Source: Anaerobacillus sp. (lineage in GTDB: Bacteria; Bacillota; Bacilli; Bacillales; Anaerobacillaceae). Taken from it: 15,605 bases of DNA. Both the position numbers and the translations under genes were made by a program. The notes beneath the pieces were generated by a model. That model was not told the DNA's origin. It saw nothing but the letters and a program-made list of their open reading frames with translations, and did no database searches. The stretch spans positions 1 to 15,605 of the forward strand of contig SKSA01000162.1 of assembly GCA_007118195.1 (NCBI GenBank). The letters are read 5' to 3'. Positions 1 to 6,610 of the stretch are shown here, piece after piece; position 1 is the first letter of the stretch; each line of letters begins with the position of its first letter.

Positions 1-12
1 AATAGCAATAAA

Positions 13-33
13 GTTAAGGATAGTAACCTTAAC
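13..33. repeat. 7-bp inverted repeat upstream of the MerR gene
   Basis: GTTAAGG (13-19) and CCTTAAC (27-33) form a perfect 7-bp inverted repeat around a 7-nt spacer. No T-run follows, so it is not a convincing terminator for a gene upstream of the window. It overlaps the first of the possible operator repeats and could be part of a regulatory site. Confidence 0.35.
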
Positions 34-77
34 AAAAGTTATACAAATTTTACACAAGGTAATAATGTATATATAAT
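29..77 (+). promoter_or_regulatory. Sigma-A-type promoter of the MerR/CarH-like gene with possible operator repeats
   Basis: A -35 box TTTACA (49-54) and a perfect -10 box TATAAT (72-77) are separated by 17 nt, so transcription should start near 84, about 35 nt before the ATG. Three similar TnWACA units lie at 29-34, 40-45 and 49-54, at 11 and 9 bp steps, and the last one is the -35 hexamer. CarH-type repressors are known to bind tandem direct repeats containing TnTACA that overlap the -35 element, so autoregulation is a reasonable inference. The promoter boxes are clear. The operator reading is tentative, because the motif is short and the DNA is AT-rich. Confidence 0.55.
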
Positions 78-118
78 TATAATAATAGTTTCTGTTTAAA
101 GTGTTTGGGGGTTGAACA

Positions 119-1021
119 ATGGGTGATGATAAGGCGAAGTATAATATTAAAGCAATTTCAACTATGTTAGGAATTCAACCTGGAACGTTAAGAGCTTGGG
201 AACGAAGATATAATATAATTGAACCGATAAGAAATGAATCTGGACATCGCTTATACTCAGACGAGCACGTTGCGATTTTACGATGGTTATTAGATAAAGT
301 AAATAAAGGATTTACAATTGGACAAGCAGTTGGCCTTTTAGAGAAGGGGAATGTAAATATACAAGTTCAGGAAGAGTCACAGTATAGTAACAGATTACAA
401 GCGCTCGTTCTTGATCTAGAAGAAAGTTTATTAAGTTTTCAAGAGTTCAGAGCTAATCAAGTATTAGATGAGGCGTTTAACATCTTTTCTATTGAAAAAG
501 TAGTGATGGATTTAATCGGTGAAGTTTTATGTAGCATTGGCGATAAGTGGGGAAGAAATGAAATTTCAGTAGCGCATGAACATTACGCAACACATTATTT
601 AAAAATGAGAATAATGATCATTTTGAATAATTTACCCATTAATTCATTGCAGCCAAAAGCAGTTGCTATTTGCGGAGCAAATGAACGTCACGAGCTAGGG
701 TTATTAATTTTCACTTTATTTTTAAGGAGAAAAGGCTATGAAGTTATTTATTTAGGAACTAGTATTCCTACGGAAGACCTTAAACACGTAGTTCAAGAAG
801 TTGGTGCTAAATACTTATTTTTTTCATGTGCACTTACTGAACACTTATCTGAAACTTTATCTGTTATTCATGAGATTCAGCAATTTGTACCGACGTTAAA
901 TATAGGGGTTGGTGGAAATGCATTTCGGGTAATTTCTAAAAGGAAAGCAGAAGAATTTAATAAATATTTTCTCGGTTTTACAAAGGAAGAGTGGAACGAC
1001 TGGTTAAAGGTTACACATTAA
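119..1021 (+). CDS. MerR-family regulator with cobalamin-binding (CarH/LitR-like) sensor domain
   Basis: This 300-aa protein has an N-terminal MerR winged-helix DNA-binding domain (about residues 8-75, with the typical LRAWERRY and SGHRLYSDE stretches). A helical cap (about 95-175) and a Rossmann-type B12-binding domain (about 180-295) follow. The cap carries W144 and, after nine residues, E154-H155: the W-x9-EH motif of CarH/LitR proteins, which sense light through adenosylcobalamin. The B12 domain has E189-R-H191-E-L-G194, the ExHxxG form of the lower-ligand motif, with H191 as the likely cobalt ligand. The ATG at 119 follows GGGGG (107-111) with 7-nt spacing. By family knowledge, the dark adenosylcobalamin tetramer represses and light releases DNA. 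The target genes are not visible here, and no carotenoid genes lie in the window. A light-independent B12 sensor is the main alternative. Confidence 0.88.
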   Translation: MGDDKAKYNIKAISTMLGIQPGTLRAWERRYNIIEPIRNESGHRLYSDEHVAILRWLLDKVNKGFTIGQAVGLLEKGNVNIQVQEESQYSNRLQALVLDLEESLLSFQEFRANQVLDEAFNIFSIEKVVMDLIGEVLCSIGDKWGRNEISVAHEHYATHYLKMRIMIILNNLPINSLQPKAVAICGANERHELGLLIFTLFLRRKGYEVIYLGTSIPTEDLKHVVQEVGAKYLFFSCALTEHLSETLSVIHEIQQFVPTLNIGVGGNAFRVISKRKAEEFNKYFLGFTKEEWNDWLKVTH

Positions 1022-1068
1022 TAGGGTTGCTGTCATAGAATTCTTTAATAATTTTAAATGAACCTATT

Positions 1069-1112
1069 TATACCTAATTTCATATCTTATTATTAACTAT
1101 TTCCTAGGTATA
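1069..1112. repeat. Spaced 8-bp inverted repeat upstream of mecB
   Basis: TATACCTA (1069-1076) and TAGGTATA (1105-1112) are perfect inverted copies separated by 28 nt of very AT-rich DNA. The right copy abuts the mecB SD (AAAGGAGG, 1114-1121), so pairing in RNA could affect translation. I see no convincing sigma-A promoter in 1022-1129. Chance occurrence in AT-rich DNA cannot be excluded. Confidence 0.25.
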
Positions 1113-1129
1113 AAAAGGAGGGAAGTAAG

Positions 1130-1723
1130 ATGCGCTTAGAGAGGCTTAATTATGATAAAATCAAGATTTTTCTTACTTTTGATGACCTCAGCGAACGCGG
1201 GATAACTAAAGAAGAAATGTGGCAAGATATTCCAAAAGTACATCAACTTTTTAGAGATATGATGTTAGAAGCTAGTGATGAATTAGGTTTTGAGGCGGAT
1301 GGTCCTATTGCCATCGAAGTGTTTTCGATTCCTGCACAAGGAATGGTGATTATCGTTACAAAGGCACAAAATGGTCAAGAGGTTGAAGAAGAATTTGATG
1401 ACGGATTTATTGAAATGCAAGTAACGTTAGATGAAAGTGAAGAGATCATTTATGAATTTTTTAATATAGAGGATGTTATTTCACTAACTCCGAGACTTAC
1501 TAGCTTTGGAGTACCATCAGGCCGCTTACTCCACTTTGAAAATAAGTATTTTATCACCTTTGAAGAGCAGGATTTGTTTGGCATAGATAAGGATGCGTTT
1601 ATTGCTCTCTTATCGGAATACGGGAACCCTTCTACAACGACGATCTATCGTTTAAATGAATATGGACTCAAAATTATTGAAAATAATGCGATCAAAAAAA
1701 TATATCAAACATTTTTCAAATAA
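1130..1723 (+). CDS. mecB: MecA-family adaptor protein MecB (YpbH)
   Basis: This 197-aa protein belongs to the MecA/YpbH family of adaptors, which bring substrates to the ClpC ATPase for unfolding or ClpCP degradation. The N-terminal domain (about 1-80, beginning MRLERLNYDKIKIFLTFDDL) would bind substrate. An acidic linker (about 83-105, rich in E and D) leads to the C-terminal ClpC-interacting domain (about 105-197). The length and the N-terminal sequence fit YpbH (about 194 aa) better than MecA (about 218 aa), and nearby gudB supports this, since ypbH and gudB are neighbours in B. subtilis. The start is decided by AAAGGAGG at 1114-1121 with 8-nt spacing. The stop codon lies inside the stem of the downstream terminator, so the gene ends its transcription unit. 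Substrates cannot be read from the sequence. Confidence 0.9.
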   Translation: MRLERLNYDKIKIFLTFDDLSERGITKEEMWQDIPKVHQLFRDMMLEASDELGFEADGPIAIEVFSIPAQGMVIIVTKAQNGQEVEEEFDDGFIEMQVTLDESEEIIYEFFNIEDVISLTPRLTSFGVPSGRLLHFENKYFITFEEQDLFGIDKDAFIALLSEYGNPSTTTIYRLNEYGLKIIENNAIKKIYQTFFK

Positions 1724-1755
1724 ACCTCAATATAATCTTTGAGGTTTATTTTTTT
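1718..1755 (+). terminator. Rho-independent terminator of mecB
   Basis: A perfect 13-bp stem, AAATAAACCTCAA (1718-1730) with TTGAGGTTTATTT (1739-1751), encloses an 8-nt loop and runs into a T-rich tail. The mecB stop codon TAA (1721-1723) is within the 5' arm. Confidence 0.9.
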
Positions 1756-1833
1756 ATTATTGATTTTTAAAGACAGAATGTTATCATAAAGTAGACTTTT
1801 TTTAGTTGATTTTAAAAACAAGGTACAATTATC

Positions 1834-1862
1834 TTGTTAGGCGAATATACTATTTTTATACT
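1834..1862 (+). promoter_or_regulatory. Candidate sigma-A promoter of ddl
   Basis: TTGTTA (1834-1839) and TATACT (1857-1862) are separated by exactly 17 nt. The predicted start near 1869 leaves a short leader of about 20 nt, with the SD AGGAG at 1873-1877. It lies directly after the mecB terminator, which agrees with ddl being an independent transcription unit. Confidence 0.5.
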
Positions 1863-1889
1863 TTAGGTTTGTAGGAGTGATTGATTCAA

Positions 1890-2813
1890 ATGAAAATTGC
1901 TGTTCTTTATGGTGGTACGTCTTCTGAAAGGGAAGTTTCGTTATCTAGTGGAAAAGGGATTATTGAGGCTTTAAAGAAAAAAAATTATGAAGTAATTGGC
2001 ATCGATTTTAAGGGGACAAAAGAATGTTTGACTCGAATAATGAATATAGATGTAGATATTTTCTTTATAGGACTTCATGGTCGTTTAGGGGAAGATGGAA
2101 GAGTTCAAGGGCTATTAGATTTATTGAACAAACCGTACGTAGGTTCTAATGTATTAGGTTCTGCTATTGCGATGGATAAGGCGCGCTCAAAGAAATTATT
2201 CGGTTTAAATGGTATTCGCATTGCAAAAGAAAAAGTTGTTGAAAGTTATGAATTTAACGAAGAGAGCTTTTCACATGATTTAACCTATCCGGTGGTTGTA
2301 AAGCCGAACCATGAGGGGTCAACAATTGGTTTAACGATCGCTCAAACTGAGCAACAATTACTAGATGGAGTAAAGGCGGCGTTTAAACATGATGACGTTG
2401 TTTTATTAGAAGAATTTATTTCAGGTAGAGAAGTAACCGTTGCGGTAATGGGGAATAAAGGTGATGTTAAAGCATTGCCAATCGTTGAGATTGTTCCTAA
2501 AAATGCGTATTATGACTATGAATCGAAATATGCTCCGGGTATGAGTGAGCATATCGTTCCAGCAAAGCTAAATAATGAAATAACGACACTTTTGCAAGAA
2601 CAGGCGGTTCTAGCACACGTTGCATTAGGGTGTGATATATATTCAAGGGTAGACTTTATCATTCCACATGATGGTACTTCACCGGTTATTTTAGAAGTGA
2701 ACACGTTGCCAGGAATGACTCCTACTAGTTTATATCCAGATGCGTGTAGAGAGATCGGCTTATCTTATGAAGAGATGATCGATGCTTTAATAAAATTATC
2801 TTTAAAGAAATAA
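1890..2813 (+). CDS. ddl: D-alanine--D-alanine ligase (short type)
   Basis: This cytoplasmic ATP-grasp enzyme joins two D-alanines for the peptidoglycan precursor. From the ATG at 1890 it has 307 aa, close to E. coli DdlB (306) and shorter than the roughly 350-aa B. subtilis Ddl. SEREVS places E15 as in DdlB. KPNHEGSTIG gives the ATP-binding lysine and catalytic serine. YYDYESKY ends in Y214, the tyrosine position typical of D-Ala-D-Ala rather than D-Ala-D-Lac ligases. VDFII and ILEVNTLPGM provide the metal ligands. An in-frame TTG at 1881 is possible, but the SD AGGAG (1873-1877) is too close to it, and MKIAVLYGG is the family's usual start. The gene stands alone between mecB and gudB, with its own promoter and terminator. 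It may be a second ligase beside a long-type Ddl elsewhere, but that cannot be seen here. Confidence 0.92.
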   Translation: MKIAVLYGGTSSEREVSLSSGKGIIEALKKKNYEVIGIDFKGTKECLTRIMNIDVDIFFIGLHGRLGEDGRVQGLLDLLNKPYVGSNVLGSAIAMDKARSKKLFGLNGIRIAKEKVVESYEFNEESFSHDLTYPVVVKPNHEGSTIGLTIAQTEQQLLDGVKAAFKHDDVVLLEEFISGREVTVAVMGNKGDVKALPIVEIVPKNAYYDYESKYAPGMSEHIVPAKLNNEITTLLQEQAVLAHVALGCDIYSRVDFIIPHDGTSPVILEVNTLPGMTPTSLYPDACREIGLSYEEMIDALIKLSLKK

Positions 2814-2821
2814 ACGTATAA

Positions 2822-2876
2822 AAAATAAATGAGGCTTGTGACAAATTCAGTTGTCACGAGCCTCATTTATTTTAAG
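2822..2876 (+). terminator. Rho-independent terminator of ddl
   Basis: A stem of about 23 bp (2822-2844 with 2851-2873, one U-G wobble) surrounds the loop ATTCAG. The core GAGGCTTGTGACAA/TTGTCACGAGCCTC is flanked by A-rich 5' and T-rich 3' sequence, so it could act in both directions. It separates ddl from gudB. Confidence 0.9.
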
Positions 2877-2944
2877 TAAGACAGTATATAATTGGTATTA
2901 TGAAATTCACTCATTAAATATTTTTAGAAATATTAAAACTATAG

Positions 2945-2993
2945 TGGAAAAAATGGTTCAATTTCTTTATAGTTATATATGTAAAGGCTTTCA
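2945..2993 (+). promoter_or_regulatory. Candidate gudB promoter with a possible CcpA (cre) site at the start point
   Basis: TGGAAA (2945-2950) and TATAGT (2968-2973), spaced by 17 nt, are the best sigma-A-like pair before gudB. The predicted start, about 2980, coincides with TGTAAAGGCTTTCA (2980-2993), which differs from the degenerate CcpA consensus TGWAARCGNTWNCA at one position (G for the central C). Catabolite repression of glutamate dehydrogenase is known for rocG in B. subtilis. The -35 box is weak and the missing central C is important for CcpA, so both readings are tentative. Confidence 0.28.
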
Positions 2994-3032
2994 TTTTGAA
3001 TTAGATAAAGAAAAATCTTAGAGGTGAAAAAA

Positions 3033-4298
3033 ATGGATAGCAACGTAAGTAGTAATAATGAATCTACAGATGTTTTAAAGTCCACACAAACTGTCATAAA
3101 GAAAGCGCTAGACAAACTAGGTTATTCAGACGAGGTTTACGAATTAATGAAAGAACCGATTAGACTATTGACTGTTCGAATTCCAGTTCGAATGGATGAT
3201 GACTCGATAAAGATTTTTACTGGTTATCGTGCTCAACATAATGATGCTGTTGGGCCGACAAAAGGTGGAGTTCGCTTTCACCCAAATGTTACCGAAAAGG
3301 AAGTGAAAGCACTCTCTGTTTGGATGAGTTTAAAAGCAGGAATTGTTGATCTACCATATGGCGGGGGTAAAGGTGGTATCATTTGCGACCCTCGTGAAAT
3401 GTCTTTTCGTGAGTTAGAACGATTAAGTAGAGGTTACGTACGAGCGATAAGTCAAATTGTGGGACCTACAAAGGATATTCCTGCACCTGATGTATTTACT
3501 AATTCACAAATTATGGCGTGGATGATGGATGAATATAGCAGAATAAAAGAATTTGATTCTCCAGGGTTTATTACCGGGAAGCCGATTGTGTTAGGTGGTT
3601 CACACGGTAGAGAAACAGCAACTGCTAAAGGAGTAACGATTTGTATTCGAGAAGCAGCGAAAAAGAAAGGTTTTAGTATCGAAAATGCCCGTGTCGTTAT
3701 TCAAGGATTTGGAAATGCAGGAAGCTTTTTAGCTAAGTTTATGCATGATGCTGGAGCAAAGGTGGTAGGGATATCTGATGCGTATGGGGCGCTTTATGAT
3801 CCAGAAGGTTTAGATGTTGATTATTTATTAGATCGTCGTGATAGCTTTGGAACTGTCACGAAGTTATTTAAAGATACAATTACTAATAAGGAACTATTAG
3901 AGCTCGAATGTGATATTTTAGTCCCTGCTGCAATTGAAAATCAAATTACCGAGGAAAATGTAAAAAATATTAAAGCGAAAATTGTTGTTGAAGCTGCTAA
4001 TGGTCCGACAACAATCGAAGCAACAAAAATATTAACCGAAAGAGATATTCTCCTTGTCCCTGATGTACTTGCTAGTGCTGGTGGGGTAACCGTTTCTTAT
4101 TTTGAATGGGTTCAAAATAATCAAGGGTATTATTGGACTGAAGAAGAAATTGAAAAGAAATTAGAAGCGGTGATGGTTTCATCTTTTGAAAATATATACC
4201 GAATTGCTACTACACGAAAAGTGGATATGCGTTTAGCTGCATATATGGTAGGAGTTCGTAAAATGGCAGAAGCCTCTCGATTCAGAGGATGGATCTAA
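3033..4298 (+). CDS. gudB: NAD-dependent catabolic glutamate dehydrogenase
   Basis: This enzyme oxidatively deaminates glutamate to 2-oxoglutarate and ammonia, as a cytoplasmic hexamer in this family. From the ATG at 3033 it has 421 aa. The in-frame GTG at 3024 lies inside the SD GAGGTG (3021-3026), so it is not a likely start. The substrate domain (about 1-190) contains GPTKGGVRFHP, the glycine-rich PYGGGKGGI with K113, and PAPDVFTN. The NAD domain has GFGNAG (G225-G230) and ends with the family's typical ASRFRGWI. The order mecB-(ddl)-gudB-(ansA)-prsW supports gudB over rocG, although the two paralogues are very similar. The stretch EKEVKALSVWMS contains VKA only once, so the gene lacks the short duplication that makes GudB inactive in the B. 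subtilis laboratory strain. It should encode an active enzyme. Confidence 0.92.
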   Translation: MDSNVSSNNESTDVLKSTQTVIKKALDKLGYSDEVYELMKEPIRLLTVRIPVRMDDDSIKIFTGYRAQHNDAVGPTKGGVRFHPNVTEKEVKALSVWMSLKAGIVDLPYGGGKGGIICDPREMSFRELERLSRGYVRAISQIVGPTKDIPAPDVFTNSQIMAWMMDEYSRIKEFDSPGFITGKPIVLGGSHGRETATAKGVTICIREAAKKKGFSIENARVVIQGFGNAGSFLAKFMHDAGAKVVGISDAYGALYDPEGLDVDYLLDRRDSFGTVTKLFKDTITNKELLELECDILVPAAIENQITEENVKNIKAKIVVEAANGPTTIEATKILTERDILLVPDVLASAGGVTVSYFEWVQNNQGYYWTEEEIEKKLEAVMVSSFENIYRIATTRKVDMRLAAYMVGVRKMAEASRFRGWI

Positions 4299-4313
4299 TA
4301 AATCCAAAGCGAA

Positions 4314-4405
4314 CTCGTTTCAGCAAGCTGAAACATCGAGAAATCAGATGGAGTCTCGACTCCACCTGATTAAAAGTTCCCACCTACGCTACACGTTGAG
4401 GTGGG
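4314..4405 (+). repeat. Three tandem hairpins after gudB (possible IS200/IS605-type end remnant)
   Basis: Three hairpins follow one another. The first is CTCG+TTTCAGC (4314-4324) with GCTGAAA+CGAG (4327-4340), with a CAT bulge. The second is 4342-4355 with 4358-4371, 14 bp with one mismatch. The third is CCCACCT-ACG (4379-4388) with CGT-tg-AGGTGGG (4394-4405). None is followed by a T-run, so they are poor terminators. Consecutive imperfect hairpins with bulges, including a C-rich/G-rich one, resemble the subterminal ends of IS200/IS605-type elements and their palindrome-associated derivatives. No transposase remains. An RNA structure at the gudB 3' end is the alternative. Confidence 0.4.
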
Positions 4406-4431
4406 GGTCTATAACCCTAAAACCATTTAAG

Positions 4432-4473
4432 ATTAAAAGAGATGACTCACAATGAGTCATCTCTTTTAATTTA
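4432..4473. terminator. Bidirectional terminator between convergent gudB and ansA
   Basis: A perfect 18-bp inverted repeat (4432-4449 with 4453-4470) has a 3-nt CAA loop. Its GC-richer core GAGATGACTCA is flanked by A4 and T4 tracts, so both strands would form a stem followed by U-rich sequence. The ansA stop codon (complement of 4466-4468) lies inside the repeat. It serves both convergent genes. Confidence 0.92.
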
Positions 4474-5437
4474 AAAACAGATCTTGTAATTCCTCATAAT
4501 CGTTCGTTAATTGCAGGGCAACCATTAGTTTAAGCCGGGCTTTTTGTCCGTTTAACCCGTTAGTGAAAATAACACCAAGCTTTTTAAGTTGTTTCCCGCC
4601 ACCATCATATCCATAAGTATCTTGTACAATACCGTTAAAGCACCTTGAAACGAGAACGACTGGAATTTCATTTGACAATAACCGTTCTAAACTCGGAACA
4701 ATATTAGGTGGTAAATTGCCTTGGCCGAAGGCTTCGATAACTAAGCCGTTAATTTTCATATTTGTAATCGCATCAAAGATACTGTCTTCCATCCCTGCAA
4801 AAGCTTTTAAAAGTAAAACTTTTTTGGATAAATGACTTATGTTATAACTGTCACGTTTCGATGGTATGTGATGAAAAAACACGCCACGTTTAGTTACGAT
4901 ACCAATGGGCCCGTATTGGGGGCTTTGAAATGTAGCGATGTTACTCGTATGAGTTTTTGTCACGTTTTTTGCTGCATGAATTTCATCATTTAAAACAACT
5001 AGTACACCTTTCCGAAATGCATCATCACAAATAGCTACCTTTAAGGCGGCCAGTAAGTTATAAGGGCCGTCAGAACCTATTTCATTACTTGAACGCATTG
5101 CTCCGGTTACAATAACTGGGATGCTCGTTTGAATGAGTAGGTCAAGTAAATAAGCCGTTTCTTCAAGGGTATCTGTTCCATGAGTGATAATCACGCCCTC
5201 AAAACATTCTTTTACCACTCTGTCATCGATATGCTTAGCTAGTTGAAACATAAGTTCTGGAGTCATGTGAGGAGAAGGAATATTTAAATATTGTTCTGAA
5301 GTAATGGATGCAAACTGACTTAAAACTTCTAAATCATCATTTAACGGATTTTTTAGACTCGGTGCAACTGATCCAGTTTTATTATCTTCGCTCATTGCAA
5401 TTGTTCCACCTGTATGTAAAATTAAGATTCTCTTCAC
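4466..5437 (-). CDS. ansA: L-asparaginase, cytoplasmic type
   Basis: This 323-aa protein hydrolyses L-asparagine to aspartate and ammonia. The N-terminal ILHTGGTIAMSE carries the nucleophile T12, and THGTDTLEETAYLL (85-98) gives T88-D89. With K161 in VTKTHTSNIATF this completes the Thr-Asp-Lys triad. TGAMRSSNEIGSDGPYNL (111-128) is another family block. There is no signal peptide, as expected for the cytoplasmic type I form (about 329 aa in B. subtilis). The start is GTG: the ATG one base upstream on the minus strand reads ATGTGA and stops at once. The SD-like AAAGGATG lies about 8 to 10 nt upstream. The gene is monocistronic with its own promoter and terminator, and no aspartase gene follows it, unlike the B. 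subtilis ansAB operon. Confidence 0.93.
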   Translation of the reverse strand: MKRILILHTGGTIAMSEDNKTGSVAPSLKNPLNDDLEVLSQFASITSEQYLNIPSPHMTPELMFQLAKHIDDRVVKECFEGVIITHGTDTLEETAYLLDLLIQTSIPVIVTGAMRSSNEIGSDGPYNLLAALKVAICDDAFRKGVLVVLNDEIHAAKNVTKTHTSNIATFQSPQYGPIGIVTKRGVFFHHIPSKRDSYNISHLSKKVLLLKAFAGMEDSIFDAITNMKINGLVIEAFGQGNLPPNIVPSLERLLSNEIPVVLVSRCFNGIVQDTYGYDGGGKQLKKLGVIFTNGLNGQKARLKLMVALQLTNDYEELQDLFLN

Positions 5438-5512
5438 ATCGATTCATCCTTTTTAAGTTATATTTTGGTCTAAGCAAAATGTCTGTTGAATTGAAAAAGA
5501 ATTGATAACTAT

Positions 5513-5541
5513 ATTGTAATAATTAATTCATTTATTCTCAA
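5513..5541 (-). promoter_or_regulatory. Sigma-A promoter of ansA
   Basis: On the minus strand, TTGAGA (complement of 5536-5541) and TACAAT (complement of 5513-5518) are separated by exactly 17 nt. The predicted start near 5506 gives a leader of about 70 nt before the GTG. The -35 box lies within the first copy of the direct repeat at 5535-5564. Confidence 0.65.
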
Positions 5542-5564
5542 ATAAAAATGTTCTCAAATAAAAA
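5535..5564. repeat. Tandem 14-bp direct repeat at the ansA promoter
   Basis: TTCTCAAATAAAAA occurs at 5535-5548 and again at 5551-5564, a perfect repeat with a 16-bp period. The first copy covers the ansA -35 box and the second lies immediately upstream on the minus strand. This would suit binding of a regulator, or could be a recent small duplication. Confidence 0.6.
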
Positions 5565-5662
5565 AGAAACATGATACGATAAAGAAAAGCGTAAGACACG
5601 CGCCTCACTATTATATTTATGGGGCTTAACGTATTAAAGAAGAGAGAGGAAAACTTAAACGA

Positions 5663-6349
5663 ATGGTAAGTATAATTTTTGCCAGTTTAGCACCTAGTAT
5701 TGCTTTACTTTGTTTTTTTTACTTAAAGGATAAATATAATACAGAGCCGGTTGGAATGGTTTTTCGCAGCTTTATTTATGGAGTGTTATTAGTTTTTCCA
5801 GTTCTTGTGCTTCAATATGCCTTTCAAGAAGAGGGATTATTATTAAATCCGTTTCTGCAAGCCTTTGTTTCAGCCGCGTTATTTGAAGAGTTTTTTAAAT
5901 GGTTTATTTTATTTTATATTTTTTATAAACATGTTCAATTTGACCAACACTATGATGGGATCGTTTACAGTGTTTCTATATCTCTAGGCTTTGCAACGAT
6001 GGAAAATATATTTTATTTAGTTGCATTTGGCGTAGACCAAGCTTTTATTCGTGCATTGTTACCTGTTTCAAGTCATGCTTTATTTGGAGTAATTATGGGG
6101 TATTATTTAGGGAAAGCTAAGTTTAGTCTCGGGCGACGTAAGATCAAATTAATTGCTTTATCTTTATTATTCCCGTGGTTATTACACGGAATTTATGATT
6201 ACATTTTATATATACAACAGTATTGGATATATATGATGTTACCGTTTATGATTTTTTTATGGTCGTTAGCGCTACGTAAGGTAAAGCTTGCAAATACTTC
6301 CTATTTAAGAAATGAAAACAATGTGAAAAAATTACGTGATTTTGGGTAA
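5663..6349 (+). CDS. prsW: PrsW-type intramembrane glutamic protease
   Basis: This 228-aa polytopic membrane protein has about seven hydrophobic segments (roughly 5-22, 35-55, 65-90, 100-120, 130-150, 162-180 and 186-205). It carries the PrsW family motifs: E75-E76-F-F-K79, F110-A-T-M-E114-N115, H138 in SSHALFG, and H175-G-I-Y-D179. In B. subtilis (218 aa) PrsW makes the first cut in the anti-sigma factor RsiW and so releases sigma-W under envelope stress. No sigW/rsiW genes occur here, so that substrate is inferred. The ATG is preceded by a purine-rich SD (about 5642-5650) at a rather long 12-nt spacing. The gene diverges from ansA. In B. subtilis sleB follows the prsW gene (ypdC), whereas here a methionine operon intervenes. 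Confidence 0.92.
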   Translation: MVSIIFASLAPSIALLCFFYLKDKYNTEPVGMVFRSFIYGVLLVFPVLVLQYAFQEEGLLLNPFLQAFVSAALFEEFFKWFILFYIFYKHVQFDQHYDGIVYSVSISLGFATMENIFYLVAFGVDQAFIRALLPVSSHALFGVIMGYYLGKAKFSLGRRKIKLIALSLLFPWLLHGIYDYILYIQQYWIYMMLPFMIFLWSLALRKVKLANTSYLRNENNVKKLRDFG

Positions 6350-6387
6350 AGATAGTAAAAGAAATGATTCTAAATGAGGTGACGTTG

Positions 6388-6555
6388 TTGTCAGAAAGTA
6401 AACAAAGATATAAAATAACGGTTCGTTGTCAAGATTGTGGTGAAAAATTTATTTTACGGGGAAAACGGAACGAAGAAGGCCAGTATGAAACAGGCTTTAA
6501 ACGCTGTGTTTGTGGTAATGAGCAAAGTCTACAAATAGATGCTAATCCAGAATAA
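6388..6555 (+). CDS. Small zinc-ribbon-like protein of unknown function
   Basis: From the TTG at 6388 this is a 55-aa basic protein with four cysteines in two pairs, C14-x2-C17 (VRCQDCGEKF) and C40-x-C42 (FKRCVCGNE). They are about 22 residues apart, which suggests one zinc-ribbon-like site. An in-frame ATG at 6364 would give 63 aa, but it has no SD, whereas GAGGTG (6376-6381) lies 6 nt before the TTG at 6388 (3 nt before the TTG at 6385). The TTG start is therefore preferred. It sits 38 bp downstream of prsW in the same direction and may be cotranscribed. I do not recognise a named family. A role in binding RNA or protein would be a guess. Confidence 0.65.
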   Translation: MSESKQRYKITVRCQDCGEKFILRGKRNEEGQYETGFKRCVCGNEQSLQIDANPE

Positions 6556-6610
6556 TAAAACGAAAAGCGACCTTTCATTTCATATATTCTGTTCTTTTTA
6601 AGAAAAAATG

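Noticed and set aside
1019..1076. Weak pairing of AATAGGGTT (from 1019) with AACCTATT (1061-1068) as a terminator of the MerR gene
   Set aside because: There are only about eight pairs with a bulge and a loop of over 30 nt, and no clear T-run.
2914..2935. Hairpin AATATTT/AAATATT upstream of gudB as a terminator or operator
   Set aside because: It is made of A and T only with a 4-nt loop, which is expected by chance in this AT-rich spacer.
3024..3026. GTG at 3024 as the gudB start
   Set aside because: It is part of the SD GAGGTG, which is correctly spaced for the ATG at 3033.
5308..5505. Plus-strand 65-codon frame across the ansA start and promoter
   Set aside because: It overlaps the ansA N-terminus antisense, has no recognisable domain and covers the ansA -10 region side, so it is a shadow.
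6364..6366. ATG at 6364 as the start of the zinc-ribbon gene
   Set aside because: No SD precedes it, and a good SD (6376-6381) lies downstream, inside the extended frame and correctly placed for the TTG at 6388.
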